Positions 1 to 8,875 of a DNA stretch of 64,000 nt are shown one piece after another. A model generated the notes under the pieces. It searched no databases and was not told the DNA's origin. It saw only the letters and a list, made by a program, of their open reading frames with translations. Source of the stretch: Streptococcus ratti FA-1 = DSM 20564 (GTDB lineage Bacteria; Bacillota; Bacilli; Lactobacillales; Streptococcaceae); NCBI RefSeq assembly GCF_000286075.1, contig NZ_AJTZ01000005.1, forward strand, positions 558,001-622,000. Direction: 5' to 3'. The translations under genes and the position numbers were made by a program. How positions within the stretch are numbered: position 1 is the first letter of the stretch; each line of letters opens with the position of its first letter.

Positions 1-1
1 T

Positions 2-856
2 CACAAAACGATTTTAGAAAATACAGAGTTTGGTTTGGAGCTGAGAGGTGTTCCTAAAGAAGAGCGGGTTAAATTAGCTGAACGTGCTCTTGATAATTCG
101 AACCTGCTGGCCTTTAAAGACCAATATCCTAACCAGCTTTCCGGTGGTATGCAGCAGCGGGTTGGATTAGCGCGTGCTCTGGCCAATGATCCGGAAATCC
201 TTTTGATGGACGAAGCTTTCTCGGCTTTGGATCCGTTGATTCGTAAGGAAATGCAGGATGAACTTTTAGATTTACAAGAAAAGGTTCAAAAGACGATCAT
301 CTTCATTACTCACGATTTGAATGAGGCACTGAGAATCGGGGATCGTATTGCCCTGATGAAGGATGGTCAAATCATGCAGATTGGTACCGGGGAAGAAATT
401 TTAACTAAGCCGGCTAATGATTTTGTTCGTGAATTCGTTGAAGATGTTGACCGTTCTAAAGTTTTAACGGCTCAGAATATTATGATTAAGCCGCTGACAA
501 CCCTTATTGGAGTTGACGGTCCTCAGGTGGCTCTGACTAGAATGCACAATGAAGAAGTCAGCATGCTGATGGCTACGGATCGACGCCGTCAATTGGTAGG
601 GTCAGTTACCGCAGAAGCTGCCATTGAAGCAAGACGCAAGGGAGTTCCTTTGGCGGATGTTGTTGACCGCGATGTGCGGACGGTTTCTAAAGATACTGTT
701 ATTACAGATATTATGCCTCTGATTTATGATTCAGCTGCACCAATCGCAGTTACGGATGATGATAACCGGCTTTTAGGTGTCATTATCAAGGGCCGTGTTA
801 TTGAAGCTCTGGCTAATACAAAAGATGATGCAGATGCAGAAGGAGGGGAAGAATAG
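2..856 (+). CDS. opuAA: Glycine betaine/osmolyte ABC transporter ATP-binding subunit (5' truncated by window)
   Basis: The reading frame is open from base 2, so the gene starts before the window; the Walker A part is missing. Visible are the ABC signature [15 protein letters not shown], the Walker B stretch [13 protein letters not shown] and the switch histidine (FITHD). After the ATPase domain come two CBS-like segments (from [12 protein letters not shown] to the end), typical of OpuA/ProV ATPases, where they sense ionic strength. It energises uptake of compatible solutes at the membrane. The stop lies 2 bases before the start of the permease gene, so the two are co-transcribed. Family assignment is firm; the exact substrate is inferred. 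Confidence 0.93.
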   Translation, partial: HKTILENTEFGLELRGVPKEERVKLAERALDNSNLLAFKDQYPNQLSGGMQQRVGLARALANDPEILLMDEAFSALDPLIRKEMQDELLDLQEKVQKTIIFITHDLNEALRIGDRIALMKDGQIMQIGTGEEILTKPANDFVREFVEDVDRSKVLTAQNIMIKPLTTLIGVDGPQVALTRMHNEEVSMLMATDRRRQLVGSVTAEAAIEARRKGVPLADVVDRDVRTVSKDTVITDIMPLIYDSAAPIAVTDDDNRLLGVIIKGRVIEALANTKDDADAEGGEE

Positions 857-858
857 TT

Positions 859-2586
859 TTGAATGTACTTTTGATAGGAAAATTACCTGTTGCCCAATGG
901 ATAGAAGGGCTCACCAACTGGCTGACGCATACTTTTTCTGGTTTATTTAACTTTATACAGTCCGTCGGCAACTTTATCATGGACGGGATTACAAATACTC
1001 TGTCATTTATTAATCCTTTGCTCTTAATCGCTTTAGTGACTGTTGCCGCCTTTTTCTTGGTTGGCAAAAAATGGACACTGCCGTCCTTTACCCTGATCGG
1101 CCTGCTCTTTATCTATAATCAAGGCCTATGGGGAGATTTGATTAATACTTTCACTTTAGTTCTGGTATCTAGTTTTGTTTCCATTGTTATTGGGATTCCT
1201 TTAGGGATTTGGATGGCAAAGAATAATACTGTTAAACAAGTGATTAATCCTATTTTGGACTTCATGCAGACCATGCCTGCCTTTGTTTACCTGATACCAG
1301 CTGTTGCTTTCTTCGGTATTGGTATTGTTCCGGGGGTATTTGCTTCTGTTATTTTCGCTTTGCCTCCAACTGTTCGCTTTACCAATCTTGCTATTCGTGA
1401 AATTCCGACAGAGCTGGTTGAAGCAGCAGACGCTTTCGGCAGCACACCTAGACAAAAATTATTCAAAGTTGAGCTGCCTTTAGCTAAAAATACAATTATG
1501 GCTGGTGTTAACCAGACTATCATGTTGGCACTTTCTATGGTTGTCACGGGTTCTATGATTGGAGCTCCCGGTCTTGGCCGCGGTGTTTTATCTGCCCTGC
1601 AGCATGCTGATATCGGTTCAGGCTTTGTCAATGGTCTTGCCCTAGTTATCTTAGCCATTATTATTGACCGTTTCAGTCAAACGGCTAATCGACAAACCAA
1701 GGATGCTAGCCAAAAATCATCTAAAACCAATACGATTATCGCTTTAACAGCGCTTGTTTTATTTGTCTTTGCAGGAATTACCCGCTTCTTTTTCCAAGGT
1801 CGCTCTAATAGCGGTCAAACAGTTAAACTTTCTTATGTCGAGTGGGATTCTGAAGTAGCATCTACTAACGTTTTAGCCCAAGTTCTTAAAGAAGAGGGGT
1901 ATAAAGTTGAGATAATTCCGCTTGATAATGCTGTTATGTGGCAGTCAGTAGCTAAAGGTGAAACAGATGCAATGGTTAGTGCTTGGCTGCCAAACACTCA
2001 TGGAGATCAATATAAGAAATATAAATCAAATATTGTTGATTTGGGACCAAATCTTAAAGGAGTGAAATTGGGACTTGCTGTGCCAACTTACATGACAGAT
2101 GTCAACAGCATCGAAGATTTGAGCAATCAGGCTGATAAAAAAATTACGGGTATTGAGCCAGGTGCCGGTATCATGAAAGCCGCCCAAAAAGCTCAAAAAT
2201 CCTATAGCAATCTATCTGGATGGGAGTTAGTTTCTTCTTCGACAGGAGCTATGACAACTGCTTTGGATCAAGCTTATAAAAACAAAAAAGAAATCGTTGT
2301 AACTGCCTGGTCTCCACACTGGATGTTTGCCAAGTATAAGCTGAAATACTTAAAAGATCCTAAAAAAGATTTTGGCAGTTCTGAAAGTATTCATTCCATT
2401 ACACGTAAAGGGCTGAAAAAAGATATGCCTAAGGTTAATAAAATTATTGATAAGTTTAATTGGACACAAAAAGACATGGAGTCTGTTATGCTTGATATCA
2501 ATAATGGAACTTCTCCTGAGAAGGCTGCTAAAAAGTGGATTAAAGAAAATCCTAAAAAAGTTGCTTCTTGGACAAACAGTAAATAA
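859..2586 (+). CDS. opuABC: Glycine betaine ABC transporter permease fused to substrate-binding domain
   Basis: A 575-residue fusion. The N-terminal half (to about residue 290) is a hydrophobic permease with several membrane segments and the EAA-type loop ([20 protein letters not shown]). A further membrane helix near residue 295-315 anchors an extracellular OpuAC-type binding domain (about 325-575) with betaine-cage style Trp/Tyr residues ([15 protein letters not shown]). Permease-receptor fusion is the known lactococcal/streptococcal OpuA arrangement. The start is TTG at 859, chosen because AGGAGGGG lies 10 bases upstream and no ATG suits. A strong hairpin terminator follows. Confidence 0.92.
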   Translation: MNVLLIGKLPVAQWIEGLTNWLTHTFSGLFNFIQSVGNFIMDGITNTLSFINPLLLIALVTVAAFFLVGKKWTLPSFTLIGLLFIYNQGLWGDLINTFTLVLVSSFVSIVIGIPLGIWMAKNNTVKQVINPILDFMQTMPAFVYLIPAVAFFGIGIVPGVFASVIFALPPTVRFTNLAIREIPTELVEAADAFGSTPRQKLFKVELPLAKNTIMAGVNQTIMLALSMVVTGSMIGAPGLGRGVLSALQHADIGSGFVNGLALVILAIIIDRFSQTANRQTKDASQKSSKTNTIIALTALVLFVFAGITRFFFQGRSNSGQTVKLSYVEWDSEVASTNVLAQVLKEEGYKVEIIPLDNAVMWQSVAKGETDAMVSAWLPNTHGDQYKKYKSNIVDLGPNLKGVKLGLAVPTYMTDVNSIEDLSNQADKKITGIEPGAGIMKAAQKAQKSYSNLSGWELVSSSTGAMTTALDQAYKNKKEIVVTAWSPHWMFAKYKLKYLKDPKKDFGSSESIHSITRKGLKKDMPKVNKIIDKFNWTQKDMESVMLDINNGTSPEKAAKKWIKENPKKVASWTNSK

Positions 2587-2610
2587 GTTCAGCTCTTATG
2601 AATGATCCCA

Positions 2611-2650
2611 ATAAAATGAGGTTAGGAAATGTTCTAATCTCATTTTATTT
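2611..2650 (+). terminator. Rho-independent terminator after opuA
   Basis: Inverted arms AAAATGAGGTTAG and CTAATCTCATTTT with an 8-base loop, followed by T-rich sequence. It lies between opuABC and ylxM. It argues that the open frame upstream of the ylxM ATG at 2697 is not coding. Confidence 0.85.
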
Positions 2651-2696
2651 TCCTCGCCAGATGATTTTAGGGCTCAAATATGATAAAATAAAGCTT

Positions 2697-3029
2697 ATGG
2701 AAATTGAAAAAACCAATCGTATGAATGCCCTTTTTGAGTTTTATGCAGCGCTGCTGACAGATAAGCAGATGAACTACATTGAGCTCTATTACGCTGACGA
2801 TTACAGCTTAGCTGAAATCGCTGAAGAATTTAAGGTCAGCCGTCAGGCAGTCTACGATAACATCAAGCGAACAGAAAAAATCTTAGAAGATTATGAAATG
2901 AAACTGCACATGTATTCTGATTATATTGTTCGCAGTGAAATTTTTGACGATCTGCTGGATAAGTATCCCGAAGATGCTTATCTGCAGGACAAGATTTCTG
3001 TTCTCATCAGTATTGACAATCGAGATTAA
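2697..3029 (+). CDS. ylxM: YlxM/p13-family DNA-binding protein (SatC), SRP operon regulator
   Basis: 110 residues, the normal length for YlxM, starting [21 protein letters not shown] sigma-70 region 4-like helix-turn-helix is visible ([25 protein letters not shown]). YlxM proteins are encoded just before ffh and stimulate or regulate the SRP pathway. The frame is open 33 codons further upstream, but that part runs through the opuA terminator, so the ATG at 2697 is used. No clear Shine-Dalgarno precedes this ATG; a -10-like TATGATAAAAT lies only 8-18 bases before it, so the mRNA may be almost leaderless. In S. mutans this gene belongs to the sat (secretion and acid tolerance) operon. Confidence 0.9.
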   Translation: MEIEKTNRMNALFEFYAALLTDKQMNYIELYYADDYSLAEIAEEFKVSRQAVYDNIKRTEKILEDYEMKLHMYSDYIVRSEIFDDLLDKYPEDAYLQDKISVLISIDNRD

Positions 3030-3065
3030 TATTTCTAGTATTTTCAACAATAAGGAGAAAATTAA

Positions 3066-4613
3066 ATGGCTTTTGAAAGTTTAACAGAACGCCTGCAGGG
3101 TGTTTTTAAAAATTTGCGCGGAAAGAGAAAACTCTCAGAAAAAGATGTTCAGGAAGTGACCAAGGAAATCCGTCTGGCTCTTCTTGAAGCAGACGTTGCT
3201 CTTCCAGTTGTAAAAGACTTTATCAAGCGTGTGCGTGAACGTGCTATCGGACATGAGGTTATTGATACTCTTGATCCATCACAGCAAATCATTAAAATCG
3301 TTGATGAAGAGCTGACAGCGATTCTGGGATCTGAAACATCCGAACTTGAAAAGTCCCCCAAGATTCCAACAGTCATTATGATGGCTGGACTCCAAGGGGC
3401 TGGTAAGACAACTTTTGCCGGAAAGCTGGCTAATAAACTGGTCAAGGAAGAAAATGCGCGTCCTTTGATGATTGCCGCAGATATCTATCGTCCGGCTGCT
3501 ATTGACCAATTGAAAACTCTCGGTCAGCAAATCAACGTCCCTGTTTTTGAAATGGGAACAGAACATACAGCCGTTGAGATTGTAAGAGCAGGTCTGGCCC
3601 AGGCCAAAGAAAATCGAAATGACTATGTCTTAATTGATACAGCAGGGCGCCTGCAAATTGATGAAAAGCTCATGGCTGAGCTGAGAGATGTCAAGGCGCT
3701 GGCTCAGCCTGATGAAATTCTCTTAGTCGTTGATAGTATGATTGGTCAGGAAGCTGCCAATGTTGCTCGGGAATTCAACAATCAGCTGGAAATAACCGGT
3801 CTTGTTCTGACGAAGATTGACGGCGATACACGCGGCGGCGCGGCTCTTTCCATCCGCCAAATTACTGGCAAGCCTATCAAATTTACGGGTACCGGTGAAA
3901 AGATTTCCGATATTGAGACCTTCCATCCCGATCGGATGTCTTCACGTATCTTGGGCATGGGCGACCTTTTGACCTTGATTGAAAAAGCCAGTCAGGACTA
4001 TGATGAGCAAAAATCGGCAGAGCTTGCCGAAAAAATGCGTGAAAATACCTTTGACTTTAATGATTTCATCGATCAGTTAGATCAGGTGCAAAATATGGGG
4101 CCTATGGAAGATATTCTCAAAATGATTCCAGGAATGGCCAATAATCCGGCGCTTGCTAATGTTAAGGTTGATGAGCGCGATATCGCCAGAAAACGGGCCA
4201 TAGTATCGTCAATGACACCTGCTGAACGTGAAAACCCAGAACTTTTAACACCGAGCCGCCGCCGCCGGATTGCTGCAGGTTCTGGCAATACTTTTGTTAA
4301 TGTCAATAAATTCATCAAAGACTTCAATCAGGCTAAAAAAATGATGCAGGGTGTTCTGTCTGGCGATATGAACAAAATGATGAAACAAATGGGACTTAAT
4401 CCTAATAATATGCCTAAAAATATGGATACATCAGCTCTAGAAGGAATGATGGGGCAAGGCGGAATGCCCGATATGTCCGCTCTTGGCGGCAATATGGATA
4501 TGGGTCAGATGTTTGGCGGCGGCTTCAAAGGCAAAGTCGGAGAATTTGCCATGAAACAATCCATGAAAAAAATGGCTAAGAAAATGAAGAAAGCCAAAAA
4601 AAGAAGAAAATAA
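3066..4613 (+). CDS. ffh: Signal recognition particle protein Ffh (SRP54)
   Basis: 515 residues with the N domain (about 1-100), the NG GTPase domain (P-loop GLQGAGKTTFAGKLA, then IDTAGRLQIDEKLM, TKIDGDTRGGAALS) and the C-terminal M domain. The M domain ends in a methionine/glycine-rich stretch and a lysine-rich tail that bind signal peptides and SRP RNA. It is the cytosolic GTPase that targets nascent membrane proteins to FtsY and the translocon. Good Shine-Dalgarno AAGGAG at 3052-3057. It sits directly after ylxM, as in other streptococci. Confidence 0.98.
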   Translation: MAFESLTERLQGVFKNLRGKRKLSEKDVQEVTKEIRLALLEADVALPVVKDFIKRVRERAIGHEVIDTLDPSQQIIKIVDEELTAILGSETSELEKSPKIPTVIMMAGLQGAGKTTFAGKLANKLVKEENARPLMIAADIYRPAAIDQLKTLGQQINVPVFEMGTEHTAVEIVRAGLAQAKENRNDYVLIDTAGRLQIDEKLMAELRDVKALAQPDEILLVVDSMIGQEAANVAREFNNQLEITGLVLTKIDGDTRGGAALSIRQITGKPIKFTGTGEKISDIETFHPDRMSSRILGMGDLLTLIEKASQDYDEQKSAELAEKMRENTFDFNDFIDQLDQVQNMGPMEDILKMIPGMANNPALANVKVDERDIARKRAIVSSMTPAERENPELLTPSRRRRIAAGSGNTFVNVNKFIKDFNQAKKMMQGVLSGDMNKMMKQMGLNPNNMPKNMDTSALEGMMGQGGMPDMSALGGNMDMGQMFGGGFKGKVGEFAMKQSMKKMAKKMKKAKKRRK

Positions 4614-4655
4614 GAGATTGAATAATTCTTATAGTTGGTGCTATCTCTAGCAGAA

Positions 4656-4731
4656 TTTTCGCTATAATGGATATTTCTAAAAGTTTCCGTTATAATAGAC
4701 ATTTTATATAATTTCCGTTATAATAGACATT
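4656..4731 (+). promoter_or_regulatory. Three-copy 28-bp-period promoter/operator array before satD
   Basis: Three copies of a 20-base motif start at 4656, 4684 and 4712. Copies 2 and 3 are identical (TTTCCGTTATAATAGACATT); copy 1 has a few changes (TTTTCGCTATAATGGATATT). Each holds TATAAT (4663, 4691, 4719). The TAGACA overlapping the end of copy 2 (4696-4701) is exactly 17 bases before the TATAAT of copy 3. TGGATA in copy 1 has the same relation to copy 2. The array can therefore be read as two overlapping promoters and, equally, as a repeated protein-binding site. The satD Shine-Dalgarno (AAGGAGGG) follows directly. Confidence 0.75.
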
Positions 4732-4744
4732 ATAAGGAGGGACT

Positions 4745-5425
4745 ATGATTCATATAGCGATTATTGGAGATATTATTGCTTCACGAGAAATAAAAGATCG
4801 GCTCGAAAGTCAAGAGAAGCTTCAAAGTATTTTAGATCGGGTTAATTCTCGTTATAAAGCTGTACTGGAATCTCCATTCACCATAACAACAGGGGATGAA
4901 TTTCAGGCCTTGCTGCGTCCCAATAGACATATTTTTCAAATTATTGATGATATTGCCATAGGATTTCAGCCTTACCAAATTAGATTTGGCATTGGAGTAG
5001 GCGGCATGCTGACAGCAGTAAATCCCAAACAAAGCATCGGCTCAGATGGACCGGCTTATTGGCATGCCAGAGCTGCCATTGATTATATTCATGACAATAA
5101 TGATTACGGCAGCAACCATTTGTCAGTAGCTTTAGATGATAAAGAAGCAGCTCGAAAAATCAATGCTGTCTTAGCTGCCTGTGAATTTATTAAATCAAAA
5201 TGGACAGCTACTCAGGCAGAACTGCTGATGGCGCTGCTAAACGAAGGAATTTATGAAGAAAAATTTTCTCATAAGGAGATGGCCAAGGTGCTCCATTTAA
5301 GTCCCAGCAGCTTTAATAAGCGCCTCAAATCCAGTGGTTTAAAAATTTACCTGAGAAATAAAAAGGCAGCTGCTGATTTATTGCTGGATGCTATTGAAAG
5401 TGAAGGAGAGGCAGCAAATGATTAA
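4745..5425 (+). CDS. satD: SatD-family protein, putative DNA-binding regulator
   Basis: 226 residues. The N-terminal part (IAIIGDIIASREIKDR, TITTGDEFQALLRP) is characteristic of the SatD family. The last 60 residues look like a winged or classic helix-turn-helix (KEMAKVLHLSPSSFNKRLKSSG). The S. mutans homologue lies in the sat operon linked to acid tolerance and secretion; its molecular function is not established. It is preceded by the repeated promoter array at 4656-4731, which suggests autoregulation (inference). It overlaps satE by 8 bases, so the two are translationally coupled. Confidence 0.85.
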   Translation: MIHIAIIGDIIASREIKDRLESQEKLQSILDRVNSRYKAVLESPFTITTGDEFQALLRPNRHIFQIIDDIAIGFQPYQIRFGIGVGGMLTAVNPKQSIGSDGPAYWHARAAIDYIHDNNDYGSNHLSVALDDKEAARKINAVLAACEFIKSKWTATQAELLMALLNEGIYEEKFSHKEMAKVLHLSPSSFNKRLKSSGLKIYLRNKKAAADLLLDAIESEGEAAND

Positions 5426-6149
5426 TTTAAATCTTGTATCACATTTTCTGTCGCATAATCCTATGCTGACATTGCTTTTCATTGCACATTTTTTAGCTGA
5501 TTTTCAATGGCAGAGTCAAAAAATGGCAGATTTAAAATCTCGGGATTGGCGGTATTTGTTTAAACATCTTTGTATTGTTGCCCTGCCTTTGATTTTGATC
5601 AGTCTGTGTATTCCTCAGGCCTTTGGTCTGGCTCTGCTGGTCTTTGCCAGCCATGTCGTGATTGACAGTGCTAAGTTCTCGCTCTACCCTTTTTACCATA
5701 AGCGGCAATTAGATAAATCCATTTTTCTTCTTGATCAAACTCTGCACCTTTTGATGATAACCACGCTCTATCTTTTTAGTGAACAAATCACAGTAGGATG
5801 GATAAGCGATATTCAGTATATCCTTAAGTTAATTTTGTTTATGGTTCTTATTACCAAACCAGTTAATATCATCTTTAAGCTGTTTTTCAGCAAATATCAA
5901 GTTAAAAATATTAATGATGATGAAACCGTTACAGGCGCAGGAGCAACTATCGGTTTGCTGGAACGCTTGATCATGGGAATATTTCTCCTATTTGGCCAGT
6001 TTGCTTCTATCGGTTTGGTTTTTACAGCCAAGTCGATTGCACGTTATGATAAAATTTCTAAAAACCAGGCTTTTGCAGAATATTACCTCATAGGTTCCTT
6101 GTTTAGCATTATTAGCGTTTTGGCAGTATATGCCCTTTGCTTAATATAA
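5418..6149 (+). CDS. satE: DUF3307-type integral membrane protein (SatE)
   Basis: 243 residues, strongly hydrophobic with about six membrane segments. The conserved N-terminus LFIAHFLADFQWQSQKMA and the segment SHVVIDSAKF fit the DUF3307 membrane family. The start is ATG 5418, not the earlier in-frame codon at 5388: AAGGAGAG lies 7-8 bases before it and the protein then begins MINLNLVSHFLS. It overlaps the end of satD, and the satD-satE pairing recurs in Firmicutes. Function is unknown; a membrane partner of SatD is inference. Confidence 0.82.
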   Translation: MINLNLVSHFLSHNPMLTLLFIAHFLADFQWQSQKMADLKSRDWRYLFKHLCIVALPLILISLCIPQAFGLALLVFASHVVIDSAKFSLYPFYHKRQLDKSIFLLDQTLHLLMITTLYLFSEQITVGWISDIQYILKLILFMVLITKPVNIIFKLFFSKYQVKNINDDETVTGAGATIGLLERLIMGIFLLFGQFASIGLVFTAKSIARYDKISKNQAFAEYYLIGSLFSIISVLAVYALCLI

Positions 6150-6196
6150 TCAAAAAGATTTCTATTCCGTACAGTAGAAATCTTTTTGATTATTTG
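6148..6196 (+). terminator. Terminator of the ylxM-ffh-satDE region
   Basis: Near-perfect 17-bp hairpin (AATCAAAAAGATTTCTA and its complement TAGAAATCTTTTTGATT) with a 10-base loop, starting inside the satE stop codon. Confidence 0.9.
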
Positions 6197-6243
6197 AAAA
6201 ACACATGGATATAAATACGAATAATGGTAGTGGAGGTAACTAC

Positions 6244-6924
6244 ATGTATAGTATTGAATTCACAAAAGAAGCTCTGTTGCCGCGAGAACGTCTGCTAACC
6301 TATGGTCCTGAAAGTCTCAGCAATCAGGAGCTGTTGGCTATTATCCTAAGGACTGGCACTAGGAAGGAGCATGTTTTAAATTTATCCAATAATATTTTAG
6401 GGCGTTTAGACAGCATAGCTGACTTTCGCACTCTATCAATAGAAGAACTGCAGACAATCGCTGGAATCAGCCAGTTAAAATCGATAGAAATCAAGGCTAT
6501 TCTGGAATTTTCCAAAAGAATCAATCAGTCAGAATATAGTTTTAAAGAACGCATTTTAAGCAGCGAACGCTTGGCCAAAGTAATGATGGCTGAACTGGGG
6601 GACAAGAGACAAGAGCATCTGGTGGCCATTTATCTTGATACGCAAAACCGTATTATCAAAAAGAAAATTATCTTTATCGGCAGTGTCAGGCGCTCCGTTG
6701 CCGAACCCAGAGAAATCCTGCACTATGCCTGCAAAAGTATGGCAACCTCGCTGATTGTTGTGCATAACCATCCCTCAGGTTCAACCTATCCCAGTGAAAA
6801 TGATCTGGTATTTACAGAAAAAATAAAACGATCCTGTGATGATCTAGGAATCGTTTTTTTGGATCATATTATCGTCGGTAAAAAGGAGTATTACAGTTTT
6901 CGTGAAGAAACAGATCTTATCTAA
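6244..6924 (+). CDS. radC: RadC/JAB1-MPN family DNA-repair-type protein
   Basis: 226 residues. A helix-hairpin-helix-like N-terminal region ([28 protein letters not shown]) is followed by the JAB/MPN metal-binding domain, with the motif [16 protein letters not shown] near residues 170-185. The start is ATG 6244: GGAGG lies 6 bases upstream and homologues begin MYSIE. A 13-codon in-frame extension to 6205 has no ribosome site. RadC was once tied to recombination repair, but its biochemical role is unproven. It ends 4 bases inside the convergent amidotransferase gene. Confidence 0.93.
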   Translation: MYSIEFTKEALLPRERLLTYGPESLSNQELLAIILRTGTRKEHVLNLSNNILGRLDSIADFRTLSIEELQTIAGISQLKSIEIKAILEFSKRINQSEYSFKERILSSERLAKVMMAELGDKRQEHLVAIYLDTQNRIIKKKIIFIGSVRRSVAEPREILHYACKSMATSLIVVHNHPSGSTYPSENDLVFTEKIKRSCDDLGIVFLDHIIVGKKEYYSFREETDLI

Positions 6925-7622
6925 AGCTCTTTAACAACATATTTAAAAAGCTTTCGATCTTCTTCTCGCGATTCAAGCAAGAATTCGGGGTGCCACTGAA
7001 CTCCCAAAAACGTAATAGCGGGATTGGTGGACATCACCGCTTCAATGGTATCATCAGCAGGATCATAGGCAATAACTTCTAGGTCATCAGCCAGCCGCTT
7101 GATACTCTGGTGATGAAAAGAGTTGATAGAAGTAGAAGTACCGTAAATTTTTTCCAAAGCAGTATCAGCTTTTATCAGCATGTTTTGGCTAAGATAGTCA
7201 CTGGGCTTATCTTGCCAGTGGTGCTCAATGTCTTGATTAAGGGTTCCACCCAAAGCGATATTCATCAGCTGTGTTCCCCTGCAAACAGAAAAAATTGGCT
7301 TTTCCTGTTTAATGGCTTCTTCAACAAGAGCAAATTCAAACAAATCACGCGCCAAATAAAAATCATCGTCACTAGTATCTTTTTCTTCTCCGTAAAAAAC
7401 AGGGTCAACATTTTGGCCACCTGTTAAAATAAGCTTGTCAACCATGGAAACATAGGAGGCAGCAAAATCCGGCTCACTGACAGGAATAACAAGCGGAAGA
7501 CCACCAGCTTCCTGTACTCCCTTGACGTAGCCAGATGGTGTATAGGACCACAGTATGTCAGGAAATTTTGCATGCGGTCTTTCATTGCCTGAAATACCGA
7601 TAATTGGCTTGGGGTTGGTCAT
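6921..7622 (-). CDS. Class I glutamine amidotransferase-like hydrolase (gamma-glutamyl-GABA hydrolase family)
   Basis: 233 residues of the peptidase C26 family. The nucleophile elbow is [16 protein letters not shown] (Cys near residue 115) and the catalytic His-Glu pair is [10 protein letters not shown] near the end. The family cleaves gamma-glutamyl amide bonds in small molecules (PuuD-like), but the substrate here is unknown. Good Shine-Dalgarno AAGGAGGG. The stop overlaps that of the convergent radC. It lies 18 bases downstream of rex in the same direction and is probably transcribed with it. Confidence 0.9.
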   Translation of the reverse strand: MTNPKPIIGISGNERPHAKFPDILWSYTPSGYVKGVQEAGGLPLVIPVSEPDFAASYVSMVDKLILTGGQNVDPVFYGEEKDTSDDDFYLARDLFEFALVEEAIKQEKPIFSVCRGTQLMNIALGGTLNQDIEHHWQDKPSDYLSQNMLIKADTALEKIYGTSTSINSFHHQSIKRLADDLEVIAYDPADDTIEAVMSTNPAITFLGVQWHPEFLLESREEDRKLFKYVVKEL

Positions 7623-7640
7623 AGACCCTCCTTACTTATA

Positions 7641-8294
7641 TTACTTATTAGAATTTTTTTCTTGATTCATAAAATATAATAGTGTCTGTAATTCGCTGGT
7701 TAAATCAACATACTGAGCGACGACTCCTTTTGGGAGCGAGAGATGAACGGGCGAAAAACATAGAATACCTTTGATACCGGCTTCAACCAAAGTGTCAGCA
7801 ACTTTCTGGGCCTTGCTGCTGGGGACAGTTAAAATAGCCGTCTTGACATCTGTTCCGACCAGTTTATCTTTGATACTGGAAATTCCATAAATAGGGACAC
7901 CATCAGCTGTTCGCTTGCCGACCTGCTCATTATCATCAGTATCAAAAGCCATGGTAATTTTCATCTTATTGCGCTCGTGAAAACGATAGTGGAGAAGAGC
8001 GCGGCCGATATTGCCGACTCCGACAAGCAGTACATTAGTCGTAGAGGTGTCATTGAGAATATCTGCAAAAAAATTCATTAATTTTTTGACATCATAGCCA
8101 AAACCACGGCGGCCCAACTCACCAAAATAAGAAAAGTCACGGCGAACTGTCGCTGAATCAATACCGATTGCTGAAGCAATTTGCTTAGAGCTTGCCTTTT
8201 CAATATTTTCTGAATGGAATCGTTTAAAAATGCGATAATAAAGCGATAGACGCTTAGCAGTCGCTTTAGGAATAGATTTGTCAAAAGTAACCAT
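7641..8294 (-). CDS. rex: Redox-sensing transcriptional repressor Rex
   Basis: 217 residues. The N-terminal winged helix ([34 protein letters not shown]) and the Rossmann NAD(H)-binding domain ([16 protein letters not shown]) are the Rex signature. Rex senses the NADH/NAD+ ratio and represses fermentation and respiration genes. Shine-Dalgarno AAAGGAG. About 40-55 bases upstream of the ATG, a TTGTGAAAATTGCAACA stretch (around 8335-8351) resembles half of a Rex operator; autoregulation is only a suggestion. Confidence 0.97.
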   Translation of the reverse strand: MVTFDKSIPKATAKRLSLYYRIFKRFHSENIEKASSKQIASAIGIDSATVRRDFSYFGELGRRGFGYDVKKLMNFFADILNDTSTTNVLLVGVGNIGRALLHYRFHERNKMKITMAFDTDDNEQVGKRTADGVPIYGISSIKDKLVGTDVKTAILTVPSSKAQKVADTLVEAGIKGILCFSPVHLSLPKGVVAQYVDLTSELQTLLYFMNQEKNSNK

Positions 8295-8412
8295 ACTTAT
8301 CTCCTTTGCTATGTAATATTATTTTAAAAAAAGATTGTGAAAATTGCAACATCTTTTCTTTAAAGTTAGCATAAGTTTTTCTTATAAAAGGATTTCACTT
8401 TGATTTATAGAC

Positions 8413-8470
8413 GCAAAAAGGGAGCTGAAACTTTGTAAAACTGCTCAAGTATCAGCCTACCCTATTTTTG
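8413..8470 (-). terminator. Hairpin downstream of the DUF1831-nifS-prs operon
   Basis: Imperfect long inverted repeat: CAAAAATAGGG...GCTGATACTT on the minus strand pairs with AAGTTTCAGCTCCCTTTTTG. It lies about 60 bases past the stop of the DUF1831 gene and ends in a T-run on the minus strand. A second weaker hairpin lies at about 8478-8515. Confidence 0.6.
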
Positions 8471-8526
8471 TTTATTAAAAACTGTTTTTCCAGCAGACAG
8501 CGGAAGTGCTGTACTGAAAAATCAAC

Positions 8527-8874
8527 TTAAATTTCTTTTTTCTCAAAGATATCGCGCTCAGCTAAACTGTCCATTAAAAAATAAAACTTATCCTGAATCG
8601 TTTGATTTTCCGCTGATTTAAAGATATTAACTGTGCGCAGTCCGGATTTGTCTGTAATGGTCAGTTTAAAACCTGTCAAATCTTTATTGATTGTAATTTT
8701 CAGAGAGCAACCATCTCCGCTGTTAGGGACTTTTTCTAAAAGACGGCTGAGCTCGTAATTTCCCAGCTTGTTTTGAACAAAAGCTGTATCCCGCAAGGTA
8801 AATTTTTTAACTTTAGGGCTGATGGTATAGCTGTATTTGCAATCAGGTAAATTTACTGTTTTTTCAAAAGCCAT
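8527..8874 (-). CDS. DUF1831 family protein
   Basis: 115 residues, soluble, beginning MAFEKTVNLPDCKYSYTISP. I recognise the sequence as the small DUF1831 protein found after the nifS-like gene in streptococci and lactobacilli; no function is known. It begins 1 base after the cysteine desulfurase stop, with AGGAAAA as ribosome site, so it is co-translated with it. A link to sulfur transfer is guilt by association only. Confidence 0.8.
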   Translation of the reverse strand: MAFEKTVNLPDCKYSYTISPKVKKFTLRDTAFVQNKLGNYELSRLLEKVPNSGDGCSLKITINKDLTGFKLTITDKSGLRTVNIFKSAENQTIQDKFYFLMDSLAERDIFEKKEI

Positions 8875-8875
8875 T

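Noticed and set aside
2598..2696. 33-codon N-terminal extension of ylxM
   Set aside because: It crosses a clear rho-independent terminator and homologues start at MEIEKT.
6920..6924. Possible radC truncation because it overlaps the convergent gene
   Set aside because: RadC has its full length and motifs; a 4-base tail overlap between convergent genes is ordinary.
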